Assembly (NCBI RefSeq): GCF_002214185.1
Contig: NZ_CP022161.1
Location: forward strand, 7,571,486 to 7,635,485
Length of the DNA: 64,000 bases
From: Streptomyces capitiformicae
Lineage (GTDB): Bacteria > Actinomycetota > Actinomycetes > Streptomycetales > Streptomycetaceae
Reading direction: 5' to 3'
A program made the position numbers and the translations under genes. Positions 40,880-50,345 of the stretch are shown in pieces; positions within the stretch are counted from its first letter, which is position 1, and each line of letters begins with the position of its first letter. The notes under the pieces are model-generated. The model was not told the origin of the DNA. It searched no databases and worked only from the letters and a program-made list of their open reading frames with translations.

Positions 40880-43654
40880 GTGAGCGAGATACCAGCGAAG
40901 GCCACGGAGTCCACGGAGTCCAAGGACGCGGAGTCCAAGGGCCTGTCGGACGGTGTGAGGGCCGCAGGCGACTCCGGCCTGCCTGCCGCCGCACGCGACA
41001 CGACGGGCGGCGAGGCGGCCGGGAGCCGTGCAGGGGGCGGCGCGGGCGGCGGTGCCGCGGATGCGGAGGCCGTGCCCCCGGGTGTCCCAGGTGTCCCGGG
41101 AGTCATGGCCGGACATGGGTCCGGTGACTCGATGTGGCAGATCAGCCCGCCCGGATCCATATACGACTACATCAAGGTCGCCTCGTTCTCCATAGGCGCC
41201 GATGGCCTCGTCGACCAGTGGAGTCTGCGCGCCGAGCAGCTGTTCGGCATATCGGCCGAGCGGGCCGTGGGCATGGACCCCATCGAGGCCTTCATCGACC
41301 CGGACCGGCGTGAAGAGGGCCAGCGCAAGATGGCCGAGGTCCTCGACGGCCGGGAGTGGACCGGGGTGGTCCCGTTCCGCGTGCCGGGGCCCGATGGGGG
41401 CGAGGGGGTCGACGGTCTGGCCGAGGTCTATGTGATGCCCACCACGGTGGAGGGCGGCGAACGGGCCGCCGTGTGCATCGTCGTGGACGTCCGGACCCTG
41501 CGCCGGATCGAGACCGACCTCGCCGCTTCGCAGTCCATTTTCGGCCAATCTCCGTTCGGGTTCCTGCTGATCGACCCCGACCTCCGCGTACGGCGCGTCA
41601 ACCACCGCTTCGCCTCCGTCTACGGCGGCAGCGTCGACGACCATCGCGGCAAGGGCGTCCACGACTATCTGCGGTCCCCGGAGGCCGAGCGGGTCGAGGC
41701 GACCCTGCGCCGGGTCATGGAGACCGGCGACTCGATCACGGACATGCACATCACGGGCTTCGTCCCCGGCACCGACGAGCGCCGCCACTGGTCCGTCAAC
41801 CTCTACCGCGTACACAGCGGCAGCGGTCGTCCCATCGGAATCGCCTGGCTGGGCACCGACGTCACGGCCCGTCGTGCCGCCGCCCGCGAGGCCGCCGCCG
41901 CCCGGCGGAATCTCGCCCTCCTGAACGAGGCCGGCTCGCGCATCGGCAACTCCCTCGACCTGGAGACCACCGCCCGCGAACTCCTCGACGTCGTCGTCCC
42001 CGGCTTTTGCGACCTCGCCACCGTCGACCTCTACCAGGGCCTCCTGGTCGGCGACGAGTCCCCGCCCGGGCTCGCCGACGGCAGCGCCGAACTGCGCCGG
42101 GTAGCCTTCGCCAGCGCGGTCTCCGACGCGCCCTTCGTCGGCGGACCGGCCCCGGTGCGCGTCGGCGCGGTCCACCACTACCCGTTCAACTCGCCCTGCG
42201 CGGACGCCCTGCGCACCGCCCGCCCGCAACAGGTGCCCGAGGAGGGCAACCTGATCCAGACGACGCTCGCGGTCCCGATGGTCGCCCACGACACCGTCGT
42301 CGGACTCGTCCAGTTCTCCCGGACGAAGGGCAGCGAGCCGTTCGGCGAACGCGACCGTGCGCTCGCCGTGGAACTGGCCGCGCGCGCCGCCGTCTGCATC
42401 GACAACGCGCGGCTGTACCGCCGCGAGCACGAGCGCGCGCTGATACTGCAACGCTCCCTGCTGCCCCCGGGCGACCCCGAGGCCTCCGGGCTCGACATCG
42501 CGTGCCGCTATCTGCCGGGCAACGCGGCCACCGAGGTCGGCGGCGACTGGTTCGACGTCATCGAACTCCCCGGCCACCGCACCGCGCTCGTCGTCGGCGA
42601 CGTGATGGGCCGCGGACTGCGCGCGGCGGTGGCCATGGGCGAACTCCGTACGGCGGTCCGAACGTTGGCCCTGCTGGACCTCGAACCCGCCGAGGTCCTC
42701 TCGGCACTTGACGAGATCGCCCGCGGCCTCGGCACCTCCGGCGGCGTCCAGTCGGCCTCCCGCACCGCCGCCAGCCGGCCCCGGGACAAGGACCTCTCCG
42801 AGGTGTACCTCGCGACCTGTGTCTACGCTGTCTACGACTCGGTGACCCGCCGCTGCACCTTCGCCAACGCGGGCCATCTGCCGCCGGTACTGGTCGAACC
42901 CGGCGAGAGCGCGCTCATGCTCGACGTGCCGCCCGGCATGCCGCTGGGCGTCGGTGGTGAGCCGTTCGAGGAAGTCGAGGTCGAGCTCCCCGAGGGCGCG
43001 CTGCTCGCGCTCTACACGGATGGACTGGTCGAATCCCGCGACCATCCCCTCGACGAGGGTCTCCAGGCGTTCGTCGGCGCGCTCACCGATCCCGCCCAGC
43101 CGCCGACCGCGCTGCGCGCCGACACGCCCCGGTCCCTCGAGGACGTCTGCGACCACGTTCTCAACACCCTCGACACCCACCACGGCGAGGACGACATCGC
43201 CCTGCTGATGGCACGTGTCCAGGGCCTGCCGGCCGACTCCGTCGGCGACTGGACCCTGCCGCGCGAGCCGCGCAGCGTGGGCCGCGCCCGGGAGTACGCC
43301 CGCGGGCAGCTCCTCAGCTGGGACCTGGAGCCGCTCGTCGACACGGCCGAACTGCTGGTCAGCGAGCTGGTCACCAACGCCCTGCGGTACGGCGAGGGCG
43401 AGATCCGGCTCCGGCTGCTGCTCGACAGAACCCTCGTCTGCGAGGTCTGGGACGCCGGGCTCGTCCAGCCGCGCCGCCGACGCGCCCGCGACACGGATGA
43501 GGGGGGCCGGGGGCTGCAACTTGTCGGTCTGCTCTCCGCCGCGTGGGGCTCCCGCCGGACGCCTCGGGGGAAGACCGTGTGGTTCGAGTTGCCGCTGCCG
43601 GGCGGTGAGAACGGGCTCACGGATCCGGCGGAGGCGTTGTTGAGCCTGTTTTAG
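40880..43654 (+). CDS. PAS-GAF-SpoIIE phosphatase with C-terminal HATPase domain
   Basis: About 924 residues from GTG, which follows GGAGGGG by 9 nt. The order is a low-complexity Ala/Gly/Ser/Pro region (1-75), two PAS-type sensor domains (about 90-190 and 205-325), a GAF domain (about 340-495), a SpoIIE/PP2C phosphatase (about 525-755; GDWFDVIELPG, GDVMGRGLRAA, LYTDGLVESRD) and an RsbW-like HATPase (about 790-915; LLVSELVTNALRYG, GRGLQLVGLLSAAWG). It probably dephosphorylates an anti-anti-sigma protein and also binds its sigma partner, integrating light, redox or ligand input. Family role is known; the specific partner is not. Confidence 0.92.
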   Translation: MSEIPAKATESTESKDAESKGLSDGVRAAGDSGLPAAARDTTGGEAAGSRAGGGAGGGAADAEAVPPGVPGVPGVMAGHGSGDSMWQISPPGSIYDYIKVASFSIGADGLVDQWSLRAEQLFGISAERAVGMDPIEAFIDPDRREEGQRKMAEVLDGREWTGVVPFRVPGPDGGEGVDGLAEVYVMPTTVEGGERAAVCIVVDVRTLRRIETDLAASQSIFGQSPFGFLLIDPDLRVRRVNHRFASVYGGSVDDHRGKGVHDYLRSPEAERVEATLRRVMETGDSITDMHITGFVPGTDERRHWSVNLYRVHSGSGRPIGIAWLGTDVTARRAAAREAAAARRNLALLNEAGSRIGNSLDLETTARELLDVVVPGFCDLATVDLYQGLLVGDESPPGLADGSAELRRVAFASAVSDAPFVGGPAPVRVGAVHHYPFNSPCADALRTARPQQVPEEGNLIQTTLAVPMVAHDTVVGLVQFSRTKGSEPFGERDRALAVELAARAAVCIDNARLYRREHERALILQRSLLPPGDPEASGLDIACRYLPGNAATEVGGDWFDVIELPGHRTALVVGDVMGRGLRAAVAMGELRTAVRTLALLDLEPAEVLSALDEIARGLGTSGGVQSASRTAASRPRDKDLSEVYLATCVYAVYDSVTRRCTFANAGHLPPVLVEPGESALMLDVPPGMPLGVGGEPFEEVEVELPEGALLALYTDGLVESRDHPLDEGLQAFVGALTDPAQPPTALRADTPRSLEDVCDHVLNTLDTHHGEDDIALLMARVQGLPADSVGDWTLPREPRSVGRAREYARGQLLSWDLEPLVDTAELLVSELVTNALRYGEGEIRLRLLLDRTLVCEVWDAGLVQPRRRRARDTDEGGRGLQLVGLLSAAWGSRRTPRGKTVWFELPLPGGENGLTDPAEALLSLF

Positions 43655-43719
43655 GGGCGAGGGAGCGTCAGCGGAGGGGTGCTTCGAGTCGTACCCGTCT
43701 GTGGGTTCGTGGGGGCTTG

Positions 43720-43785
43720 TCGCGCAGTTCCCCGCGCCCCTTAAGGGTGCGGGTGCGGGTGCGGGGCGGGCGGTCATAAGAGGCG
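43720..43785. repeat. GC-rich intergenic repeat and GGTGCG tandem repeats
   Basis: It shares the GGGGGCTTGTCGCGCAGTTC-type block with 39845-39877. It is followed by GCGCCCCTTAAGGGTGCGG, which can fold, and by several GGTGCG units. It probably ends transcripts between the phosphatase gene and the convergent membrane protein gene. Confidence 0.5.
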
Positions 43786-43788
43786 GGC

Positions 43789-45225
43789 TCAGAACTGGCC
43801 GCCCACCGCCCTGCGGCCACGCGTAGCCGTTCCGCCGTAGCAGGCCGGCCCCTTCAGGTCGCCTCGTTCCCCGCCGTGTGCCTCGCTCAGCAGGATGCCG
43901 CCCAGTAAGGCACCGGCAATGCCGTCGCCGACCGGGCCGCCGTACGGGTTGCCGTATGCGCGTACGTCCTGCTCGGCCAGGTGCCGGGCCTCCTGGGCGA
44001 GGGTGTGGGACCGCTGGGCACCCTCGTCCTCGGCCCGCACCAAGTGGCGTTCCGCCTCCGCCAGGCGGGTTCTCGCCCGTACGCCCACCGCCCCGCGATG
44101 CGTGGTGACGAAGTCCGCCGTGGCGGTCACCGCGCTGTGGGCCGGGAGCGGCCAGCGGCCCTGGCGGCGGAGGACGCCGAGAGGGTCGTCGTAGGGGCCG
44201 GTGAAGGGTGCCCCCCGCTTCGCGGTCTCGGCGGCGCGGGCCAGCTCGACGGCGAGCCGCTCCACGCCGGTCACGAAGACGTCCGCCTGGTCCACCGCGC
44301 CCTCGGCGGCCCGCAGGTGCATCGCGGCCCTTTCCCGGTTGCCCGTGTCGGCGGCCTGGCGGGCCCGGTTGAGCTCGACCGTGGCGAACACCAGGCGGTC
44401 CTTGGCCTGTTCGACATGGCCGACGACAGGGAGGCAGGCGGTGGGCGCGTACCGCTCGCGGAGCCCGGCGAGGGTGGTGGCCGCGGTCGCCGTACGGCCG
44501 GTCAGCTCACGGAAGCGGGCCTCCGCGCACTCCAGGGCCGGGGTCGTCTCCCGCTCCAGGGCGCGCAGTTGGTCGAAGCCGGGGGCCGCCGCGTCGAGCC
44601 GTCGCTGTGCCGTCGTACAGCGGGCGAGGATTTCCTCCAGCAGGGCCCGCTCGTCGTCGGGCGACAGGGTGTCGGCGCCTTCACCCGGTTCGTCCAGCCG
44701 CTGACGCAGCCGGAAGGCGATCGCCAGTTCGCCCTGCGCCTCCGTCAGCACCTCCACGTACGGCTTGGCCGCCTCATCGCCCGACCGGGCCGCCGCGAAA
44801 CGGAGTTCCTCGGCACTCGTACGCACGCTGTCGTCCGTCTCCACCAGCAACCGCTGTCCACGGCGGTGGAGGTCGGACAACGGGGCGAGGTGCTCTTCGA
44901 AGGTGGCGGTCGGTGTCGTGCGCAGCGCGGTGCGCCGTCTGCGCCGTACGAGTGAGTACGTGGCGACCGCCGCCGCCGCGCCCGCGGCGGCCACCGGCAG
45001 TATCAGATCGGTGGCGGAGGACTCGCCGTCCTCCGTCTGCGCCACGACGGCGGGGGCGGCGGGGCGATCGACGACGGTCGTGTCCGTCGTGTCCGTCGTG
45101 TCCGTCGCCGAGGGCAGCAGTAGCCAGCCCACGGCCGCCAGCCCTCCGAGCGCGGCGTGCGCCACCCGCACACCTATGTGCGACGTGGCGCCCCGCGGCC
45201 TGCTTCTCCTCAGACGCGACGTCAC
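43789..45225 (-). CDS. Membrane protein with long helical (coiled-coil) domain
   Basis: About 478 residues with two N-terminal hydrophobic segments (around VAHAALGGLAAVGWLLLP and LILPVAAAGAAAAVATYSLV) separated by a low-complexity TDTTDTTDTT stretch encoded by 9-bp tandem repeats. A long Ala/Glu/Arg-rich helical region (about 120-440) follows, with a Gly-rich end (GDGIAGALLGGILL). It resembles the C-terminal part of actinobacterial TPM-domain proteins but has no TPM domain. The GTG start is uncertain; no clear ribosome site was found. Confidence 0.65.
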   Translation of the reverse strand: MTSRLRRSRPRGATSHIGVRVAHAALGGLAAVGWLLLPSATDTTDTTDTTVVDRPAAPAVVAQTEDGESSATDLILPVAAAGAAAAVATYSLVRRRRRTALRTTPTATFEEHLAPLSDLHRRGQRLLVETDDSVRTSAEELRFAAARSGDEAAKPYVEVLTEAQGELAIAFRLRQRLDEPGEGADTLSPDDERALLEEILARCTTAQRRLDAAAPGFDQLRALERETTPALECAEARFRELTGRTATAATTLAGLRERYAPTACLPVVGHVEQAKDRLVFATVELNRARQAADTGNRERAAMHLRAAEGAVDQADVFVTGVERLAVELARAAETAKRGAPFTGPYDDPLGVLRRQGRWPLPAHSAVTATADFVTTHRGAVGVRARTRLAEAERHLVRAEDEGAQRSHTLAQEARHLAEQDVRAYGNPYGGPVGDGIAGALLGGILLSEAHGGERGDLKGPACYGGTATRGRRAVGGQF

Positions 45226-45395
45226 ATTTCGGAGCGTATGGCGGTTATCGCGTGGTCGCGACCGGGATGGGGCGGAGAGAGGTGGCCGGGGCGATTGGGA
45301 ACGCGGGGTGAGACCGGACTGGTCGCCATGGCGAGGGCATGCCATGATCGCCCCGTTGTTCAGGGAACCTCATTGTCCCCAGGGGGAGGCAGGAC

Positions 45396-45686
45396 GTGCC
45401 GGAAAACATCGTCACCGGGTTCCTCGCGACGGTCTCGCTGGTCGTCGTCGTGTTCGCCGTCATCGCGATCCGTACCGCGTGGCTGCTGCCCTGGCTGCGA
45501 CGCAGCACCCTGCGGCCGCGCATGTGGGGGTACGCGACGCTCGTCGGCGGCGTGGCGCTGGCCCTGTTCTCCTACGCCTTCGCCACCGAGCGCTCGTCCG
45601 CGATCGGCGCGGCGGCCGTGGTGCTGTTCCTCGTGAGTTCGGTGCTGTCGTTCCTCGCGACCCGTCCCGGCCGCGTCACCCCGTGA
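45396..45686 (+). CDS. Small membrane protein, 96 residues
   Basis: The 96 residues contain three hydrophobic segments (about 5-30, 45-62 and 67-88) with a basic loop WLLPWLRRSTLRPRMWGY. GTG follows GGGGGAGG. No family is recognised. Its stop overlaps the start of the next gene (GTGA), so the two are translationally coupled. Confidence 0.7.
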   Translation: MPENIVTGFLATVSLVVVVFAVIAIRTAWLLPWLRRSTLRPRMWGYATLVGGVALALFSYAFATERSSAIGAAAVVLFLVSSVLSFLATRPGRVTP

Positions 45687-46690
45687 CGGGCGCGCGCAAG
45701 CTCCTCACCCGCGCCGACCTGGAGCCCCTCGCCCACGCTGCCCTGGGCCCGGCCCGTCGGCTCACCGCCGTCACCCGCCTGCGCGGCGGCAGCAAGAAGG
45801 GCGTCTACCGGCTCACCTTCGACGACCGCCGCACGGCGATCGCGTACGTCTGGTCGCCGGACGAGGACTACTGGAACAGCGGAGCTGGGGAGTCGGACCC
45901 CCGCGCCCCCTTCTCGCACGCCTCCGGCATCGACCTGTTCACCGCCGCCCACGACCGGCTCGCGGACCTCGGCGTCCGCACCCCGCGCCTCCTCCTCGCC
46001 GACCGCACCGGCCGCCACCTCCCGGCGGACGCGGCCGTCGTAGAGGACGTACGCGGCGGGACCCTGGAGGAGGCGCTGCAGCGCGATCCGGACCCGGCGA
46101 AGGCCATCCTGGAGCGGCTGGCGGAGGCGCTGGAGGCGATGCGCGCCCACGCCACACGCGCCTTCGGCAAGGTCGCCCTCGTCGACGGTGGAGGCACCTC
46201 GCACGGCACGTCCTGCGCGGAGGTCGTACGGGACCGGGCCCTGCTCGACATCGCGGAGGCGGCCGGCCGGGACGCCCGGATCGCCGGGGCGTGCGAGGCG
46301 CTCGACGAGCGGATACGTAACCTCACGTCGGCCGTCCGACCCCGCGACCACCACACCCTGATCCACGGCGAGCTGGGCCCCGACCACGTCCTCATCGACG
46401 CCCACGGACATCCGGTCCTCATCGACATCGAGGGTCTGATGTACTTCGACCCGGAGTGGGAACACGTGTTCCTGGAGCTCCGCTTCGGCCGCCACTACGA
46501 CGTCCTGCGCAGCCGCGGCCCCGCCCTCGACGAGGACCGACTTCGCCTCTACCGCCTGGCCATGCGCCTCTCCCTCGTCGCCGGCCCCCTCCGCCTCCTC
46601 GACGGCGACTTCCCGGACCGGGAGTTCATGCGGGACATCGCCGAGCACAATCTCCAGCAGGCCCTCAGCCTGCTGAGGAACGCCTCCTGA
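45683..46690 (+). CDS. Phosphotransferase-family protein with altered catalytic motif
   Basis: The 335-residue APH/choline-kinase-like protein has a recognisable nucleotide lobe (RLRGGSKKGVYRLTF) and Brenner-like motif LIHGELGPDHVLID (about 225-238) followed by VLIDIEGLMYFDPEWEHVFLELRFG. In active APH kinases the loop is HGD...N; here it is HGE...H, so the catalytic Asp and metal-binding Asn are both changed. It may be a weak or inactive kinase. Its 3' end overlaps the 3' end of the convergent sdhB gene by 26 bp. Confidence 0.8.
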   Translation: MTGARKLLTRADLEPLAHAALGPARRLTAVTRLRGGSKKGVYRLTFDDRRTAIAYVWSPDEDYWNSGAGESDPRAPFSHASGIDLFTAAHDRLADLGVRTPRLLLADRTGRHLPADAAVVEDVRGGTLEEALQRDPDPAKAILERLAEALEAMRAHATRAFGKVALVDGGGTSHGTSCAEVVRDRALLDIAEAAGRDARIAGACEALDERIRNLTSAVRPRDHHTLIHGELGPDHVLIDAHGHPVLIDIEGLMYFDPEWEHVFLELRFGRHYDVLRSRGPALDEDRLRLYRLAMRLSLVAGPLRLLDGDFPDREFMRDIAEHNLQQALSLLRNAS

Positions 46691-47441
46691 TCTTCGACCC
46701 CAGCCACACCAGCGGGTCGTACTTGCGGTCGACCGCCCGTTCCTTCAAGGGGATCAGCGCGTTGTCCGTGATCTTGATCCCTTCGGGGCAGACCTCCGTG
46801 CAGCACTTGGTGATGTTGCAGTAGCCGAGGCCGTGCTCGTCCTGGGCGGTGGTCTTGCGGTCGATGCCGGTGTCCTCGGCCGCGTCCAGCGGGTGCATGT
46901 CCAGCTCGGCGACGCGCATCAGGAAGCGGGGGCCGGCGAAGGCCTGCTTGTTCTCCTCGTGGTCGCGGACGACATGGCAGGTGTCCTGGCACAGGAAGCA
47001 CTCGATGCACTTGCGGAACTCCTGCGGCCGGTCCACGTCCTCCTGCATCATGCGGTACTCGCCGGGGCCGAGTCCGGAAGGCGGGACGAAGGACGGTACC
47101 TCCCTCGCCTTCTGGTAGTTGAAGCCCACGTCCGTGACCAGGTCCCGTACGACGGGGAAGGCCCGCAGCGGTGTCACCGTGATCGTCTCGTCCCGCTCGA
47201 ACACCGACATACGGGTCATGCACATCAGCCGGGGCCGCCCGTTGATCTCCGCGGAGCACGAACCGCACTTGCCGGCCTTGCAGTTCCAGCGGACGGCGAG
47301 ATCGGGGGCCTGGGTGGCCTGGAGGCGGTGGATGATGTCGAGGACGACCTCACCCTCGTTCACCTCGACCTTGAAGTCCTCCAGGTCGCCGCCCTCGACG
47401 TCACCCCGCCACACCCTGAAGTGGGCCGTGTAGCCGCTCAT
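46665..47441 (-). CDS. sdhB: Succinate dehydrogenase/fumarate reductase iron-sulfur subunit
   Basis: The 258-residue protein has the plant-ferredoxin-type 2Fe-2S motif CKAGKCGSCSAEINGRPRLMC (about 56-76, 21 positions), then CIECFLCQDTC (about 143-153) and CNITKCCTEVCP (about 208-219) for the 4Fe-4S and 3Fe-4S clusters. It passes electrons from the flavoprotein to the membrane subunit. The start overlaps the sdhA stop (ATGA). Confidence 0.96.
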   Translation of the reverse strand: MSGYTAHFRVWRGDVEGGDLEDFKVEVNEGEVVLDIIHRLQATQAPDLAVRWNCKAGKCGSCSAEINGRPRLMCMTRMSVFERDETITVTPLRAFPVVRDLVTDVGFNYQKAREVPSFVPPSGLGPGEYRMMQEDVDRPQEFRKCIECFLCQDTCHVVRDHEENKQAFAGPRFLMRVAELDMHPLDAAEDTGIDRKTTAQDEHGLGYCNITKCCTEVCPEGIKITDNALIPLKERAVDRKYDPLVWLGSKIRRRSSAG

Positions 47442-49402
47442 TCGTACAGCTCCTCTTCGGCGAGGTACTTGACCAGCTCCTCCTTGTCGAACAGGGCGAG
47501 CAGGTCGGGGCGGATGGGATCGGTGGTCTCGCGGGTGAGGGCGATCTGGCCGACGACCGGGTCCGTGGCCGCCAACCCGCCCGTCGGATCGGCCAGCCGG
47601 CACAGGAGGTTGATACGGCGCCACTCGCGCTCCATCGTCGGATGGTCCTCGCGGGTGTGGCCGCCGCGCGACTCGGTGCGCTCCAGCGCGGCACGCGCCA
47701 CGCACTCGCTGACCAGCAGCATGTTCCGCAGGTCCAGCGCCAGATGCCAGCCGGGGTTGAACTGCCGGTGCCCCTCGACCCCCGCCCGGCGTGCCCGTAC
47801 CCGAAGATCGGCCAGCTTCTCCAGCGCCTGCTCCATCTCGCCCTCCCGGCGGATGATGCCGACCAGGTCGTTCATGGCCTGCTGGAGTTCCTGGTGGAGG
47901 GTGTACGGGTTCTCCGGCGGGCGTCCCTCCTGCTCGCTGGGTACCGGACCCTCGGCGGAGAACGGGCGCAGGGCCTCCGCGGCGGCGATGTCGACCTGAC
48001 TGTCGTCCACGTCCGGACGAGTGGTGAGCCCCGCCGCGTACTCGGCCGCGTGCAGCCCGGCCCGGCGGCCGAAGACCAGCAGGTCGGACAGGGAATTGCC
48101 GCCCAGCCGGTTGGAGCCGTGCATACCGCCGGCCACCTCCCCGGCCGCGTACAGCCCCGGCACCCCGCGTGCGGCCGCCGTGTCCGACTCGACCGCGATG
48201 CCGCCCATCACGTAGTGACAGGTCGGCCCGACCTCCATTGCCTCCGCCGTGATGTCGACGTCCGCCAGCTCCTTGAACTGGTGGTACATGGACGGCAGCC
48301 GACGCCGGATGACCTCGGCGGGCATCCGCGTCGACACATCCAGGAACACACCGCCGTGCGGGGAGCCCCGGCCGGCCTTCACCTCCGCGTTGATGGCGCG
48401 GGCCACCTCGTCACGGGGGAGCAGCTCGGGTGGGCGGCGGTTGTGGTCCGGGTCCTCGTACCAGCGGTCGCCCTCCTCCTCGGACTCCGCGTACTTCTCC
48501 TTGAAGACGTCCGGGATGTAGTCGAACATGAACCGCTTGCCCTCGGAGTTCCGGAGCACCCCGCCGTCGCCGCGCACCGACTCGGTGACGAGGATGCCCT
48601 TCACCGACGGCGGCCAGACCATGCCCGTCGGATGGAACTGCACGAACTCCATGTTCAGCAGCGGCGCCCCCGCGAGCAGTGCCAGCGCGTGCCCGTCACC
48701 CGTGTACTCCCACGAGTTCGACGTCACCTTGAACGACTTGCCGATGCCACCGGTGGCGATGACGACGGAGGGCGCCTCGAGGACGAGGAAACGGCCCGAC
48801 TCGCGCTCGTAGCCGAAGACGCCGGACACCCGGCTGCCGCCCGCGGCGGAGCCGCTGTCAGACACAGTCAGGACACGGGTGACCGTGCACTCCTGGAACA
48901 CCTTCAGCCGGGACTCGTAGTCCCCGGTCTCCTTGTGGTCCTCCTGCTGGAGCGCGACGATCTTCTGCTGGAGCGTGCGGATCAGCTCCAGGCCCGTACG
49001 GTCGCCGACGTGCGCGAGGCGCGGGTACTCATGGCCGCCGAAGTTGCGCTGCGAGATGCGGCCGTCCTTCGTCCGGTCGAAGAGGGCGCCCCAGGTCTCC
49101 AGCTCCCACACGCGGTCGGGCGCCTCCTGGGCGTGCAGCTCGGCCATCCGCCACTGGTTGAGGAACTTGCCGCCGCGCATGGTGTCGCGGAAGTGGACCT
49201 GCCAGTTGTCGTTCTCGTTGACGTTGGCCATGGCGGCGGCGATGCCGCCCTCGGCCATCACCGTGTGGGCCTTGCCGAACAGGGACTTGCAGATCACGGC
49301 CGTACGGGCGCCGCGCTCCCGGGCCTCGATGGCGGCGCGCAGTCCCGCACCGCCGGCACCGATCACGACGACGTCCCACTTCTGCCGGTCGACCACGGAC
49401 AT
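47438..49402 (-). CDS. sdhA: Succinate dehydrogenase/fumarate reductase flavoprotein subunit
   Basis: The 654-residue FAD protein has the dinucleotide motif VVVIGAGGAGLRAAIEA (about 11-27), the FAD-attachment region KAHTVMAEGG with the histidine that normally binds FAD covalently, the substrate region QFHPTGM and GGMHGSNRLGGNSLSDLLVFG near 430. It oxidises succinate in the TCA cycle and respiratory chain. ATG overlaps the stop of the cytochrome subunit gene by one base (TGATG). Middle gene of an sdhCAB operon. Confidence 0.96.
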   Translation of the reverse strand: MSVVDRQKWDVVVIGAGGAGLRAAIEARERGARTAVICKSLFGKAHTVMAEGGIAAAMANVNENDNWQVHFRDTMRGGKFLNQWRMAELHAQEAPDRVWELETWGALFDRTKDGRISQRNFGGHEYPRLAHVGDRTGLELIRTLQQKIVALQQEDHKETGDYESRLKVFQECTVTRVLTVSDSGSAAGGSRVSGVFGYERESGRFLVLEAPSVVIATGGIGKSFKVTSNSWEYTGDGHALALLAGAPLLNMEFVQFHPTGMVWPPSVKGILVTESVRGDGGVLRNSEGKRFMFDYIPDVFKEKYAESEEEGDRWYEDPDHNRRPPELLPRDEVARAINAEVKAGRGSPHGGVFLDVSTRMPAEVIRRRLPSMYHQFKELADVDITAEAMEVGPTCHYVMGGIAVESDTAAARGVPGLYAAGEVAGGMHGSNRLGGNSLSDLLVFGRRAGLHAAEYAAGLTTRPDVDDSQVDIAAAEALRPFSAEGPVPSEQEGRPPENPYTLHQELQQAMNDLVGIIRREGEMEQALEKLADLRVRARRAGVEGHRQFNPGWHLALDLRNMLLVSECVARAALERTESRGGHTREDHPTMEREWRRINLLCRLADPTGGLAATDPVVGQIALTRETTDPIRPDLLALFDKEELVKYLAEEELYE

Positions 49403-50238
49403 CAGAACAACCTCGGATCGTCGAAAGCGCCGGACGCGACCAGGTACACGTAGAAGTCGGCGAGCGCCACGCTCACCAACGACGCCCAGGCCAGCAGCAT
49501 GTGTTGGGCGTTCAGCTTCCCGACCCACTGCCACATCCGGTAGCGCACGGGATGCTTGGAGAAGTGCTTGAGCTTGCCGCCGACGATGTGCCGGCACGAG
49601 TGGCAGGACAGGGTGTACGCCCAGATCAGCACGATGTTGACGAGGAAGACGAGGGTGCCGAGGCCCATGTGGCCCCACTCGTAGTTCTCGTCTCGGAAGG
49701 CCAGGACGGTGTCGTACGTCAGGATCCCGGCGACGACGATCGCGGCGTAGAAGAAGTACCGGTGGATGTTCTGCAGGATCAGCGGGAAGCGGGTCTCGCC
49801 GGTGTACTTCTTGTGCGGCTCGGCCACCGCGCACGCGGGCGGGGACGCCCAGAAGCCGCGGTAGTACGCCTTGCGGTAGTAGTAGCAGGTCAGGCGGAAG
49901 CCGAGCGGGAAGATCAGGATGATGATCGCGGGCGAGATGCCCCACCAGCCGCCGAAGATCTCCCAGTTGGGGCCCGCGTGCATCGGCTCGCAGCGCTCCG
50001 CCAGACAGGGGGAGTAGAACGGCGAGACGTACGGGGCCGCGTAGTAGTACTCGTCCGCGAAGGCTCGCCAGGTCGAGTACACGATGAAGGCCAGCAGCCC
50101 GGCGGCCGTGGCCGCGGGCGCCAGCCACCAACGGTCGGTCCGCAGATGCGGGGCGGTGATCGCGGCGCGCGTACTGGTGCGTACGCCGCCGGGTCCGGGA
50201 TGGGGTTCTGTTGCTGGTGGTTCCGTACCAGTGGCCAA
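49402..50238 (-). CDS. Succinate dehydrogenase cytochrome b-type membrane subunit (actinobacterial SdhC-like)
   Basis: About 278 residues with five hydrophobic helices (around LAPAATAAGLLAFIVYSTW, ISPAIIILIFPLGFRL, YFFYAAIVVAGILTY, LVFLVNIVLIWAYTL and MLLAWASLVSVALADFYVYL) and several histidines able to bind haem (NIHRYFF, SCHSCRHIVGG, NAQHMLL). This is the fused, five-helix anchor of actinobacterial SdhCAB. TTG is proposed as start: GGGAG lies 5 nt upstream, and upstream codons would translate a 10-bp tandem repeat. The start is the least certain part. Confidence 0.85.
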   Translation of the reverse strand: MATGTEPPATEPHPGPGGVRTSTRAAITAPHLRTDRWWLAPAATAAGLLAFIVYSTWRAFADEYYYAAPYVSPFYSPCLAERCEPMHAGPNWEIFGGWWGISPAIIILIFPLGFRLTCYYYRKAYYRGFWASPPACAVAEPHKKYTGETRFPLILQNIHRYFFYAAIVVAGILTYDTVLAFRDENYEWGHMGLGTLVFLVNIVLIWAYTLSCHSCRHIVGGKLKHFSKHPVRYRMWQWVGKLNAQHMLLAWASLVSVALADFYVYLVASGAFDDPRLF

Positions 50239-50280
50239 CGGGGACTCCCGGTCGGGTCTTTTTCTTCGGTTGTCGAGTTC

Positions 50281-50330
50281 TCGGGTGTTCTCAGGTGTTC
50301 TCGGGTGTTCTCGGGTGCTTTCGGGTGCCG
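50281..50330. repeat. Five 10-bp tandem repeats in the sdh leader
   Basis: Five consecutive units of the form TCGGGTGTTC occur on the plus strand, with single-base changes in units 2, 4 and 5. They lie between the small coiled-coil gene and the sdhC-like start. Ten bp is close to one helical turn, so all units face the same side of DNA. Confidence 0.85.
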
Positions 50331-50345
50331 AGTGCTCGATCGAGG

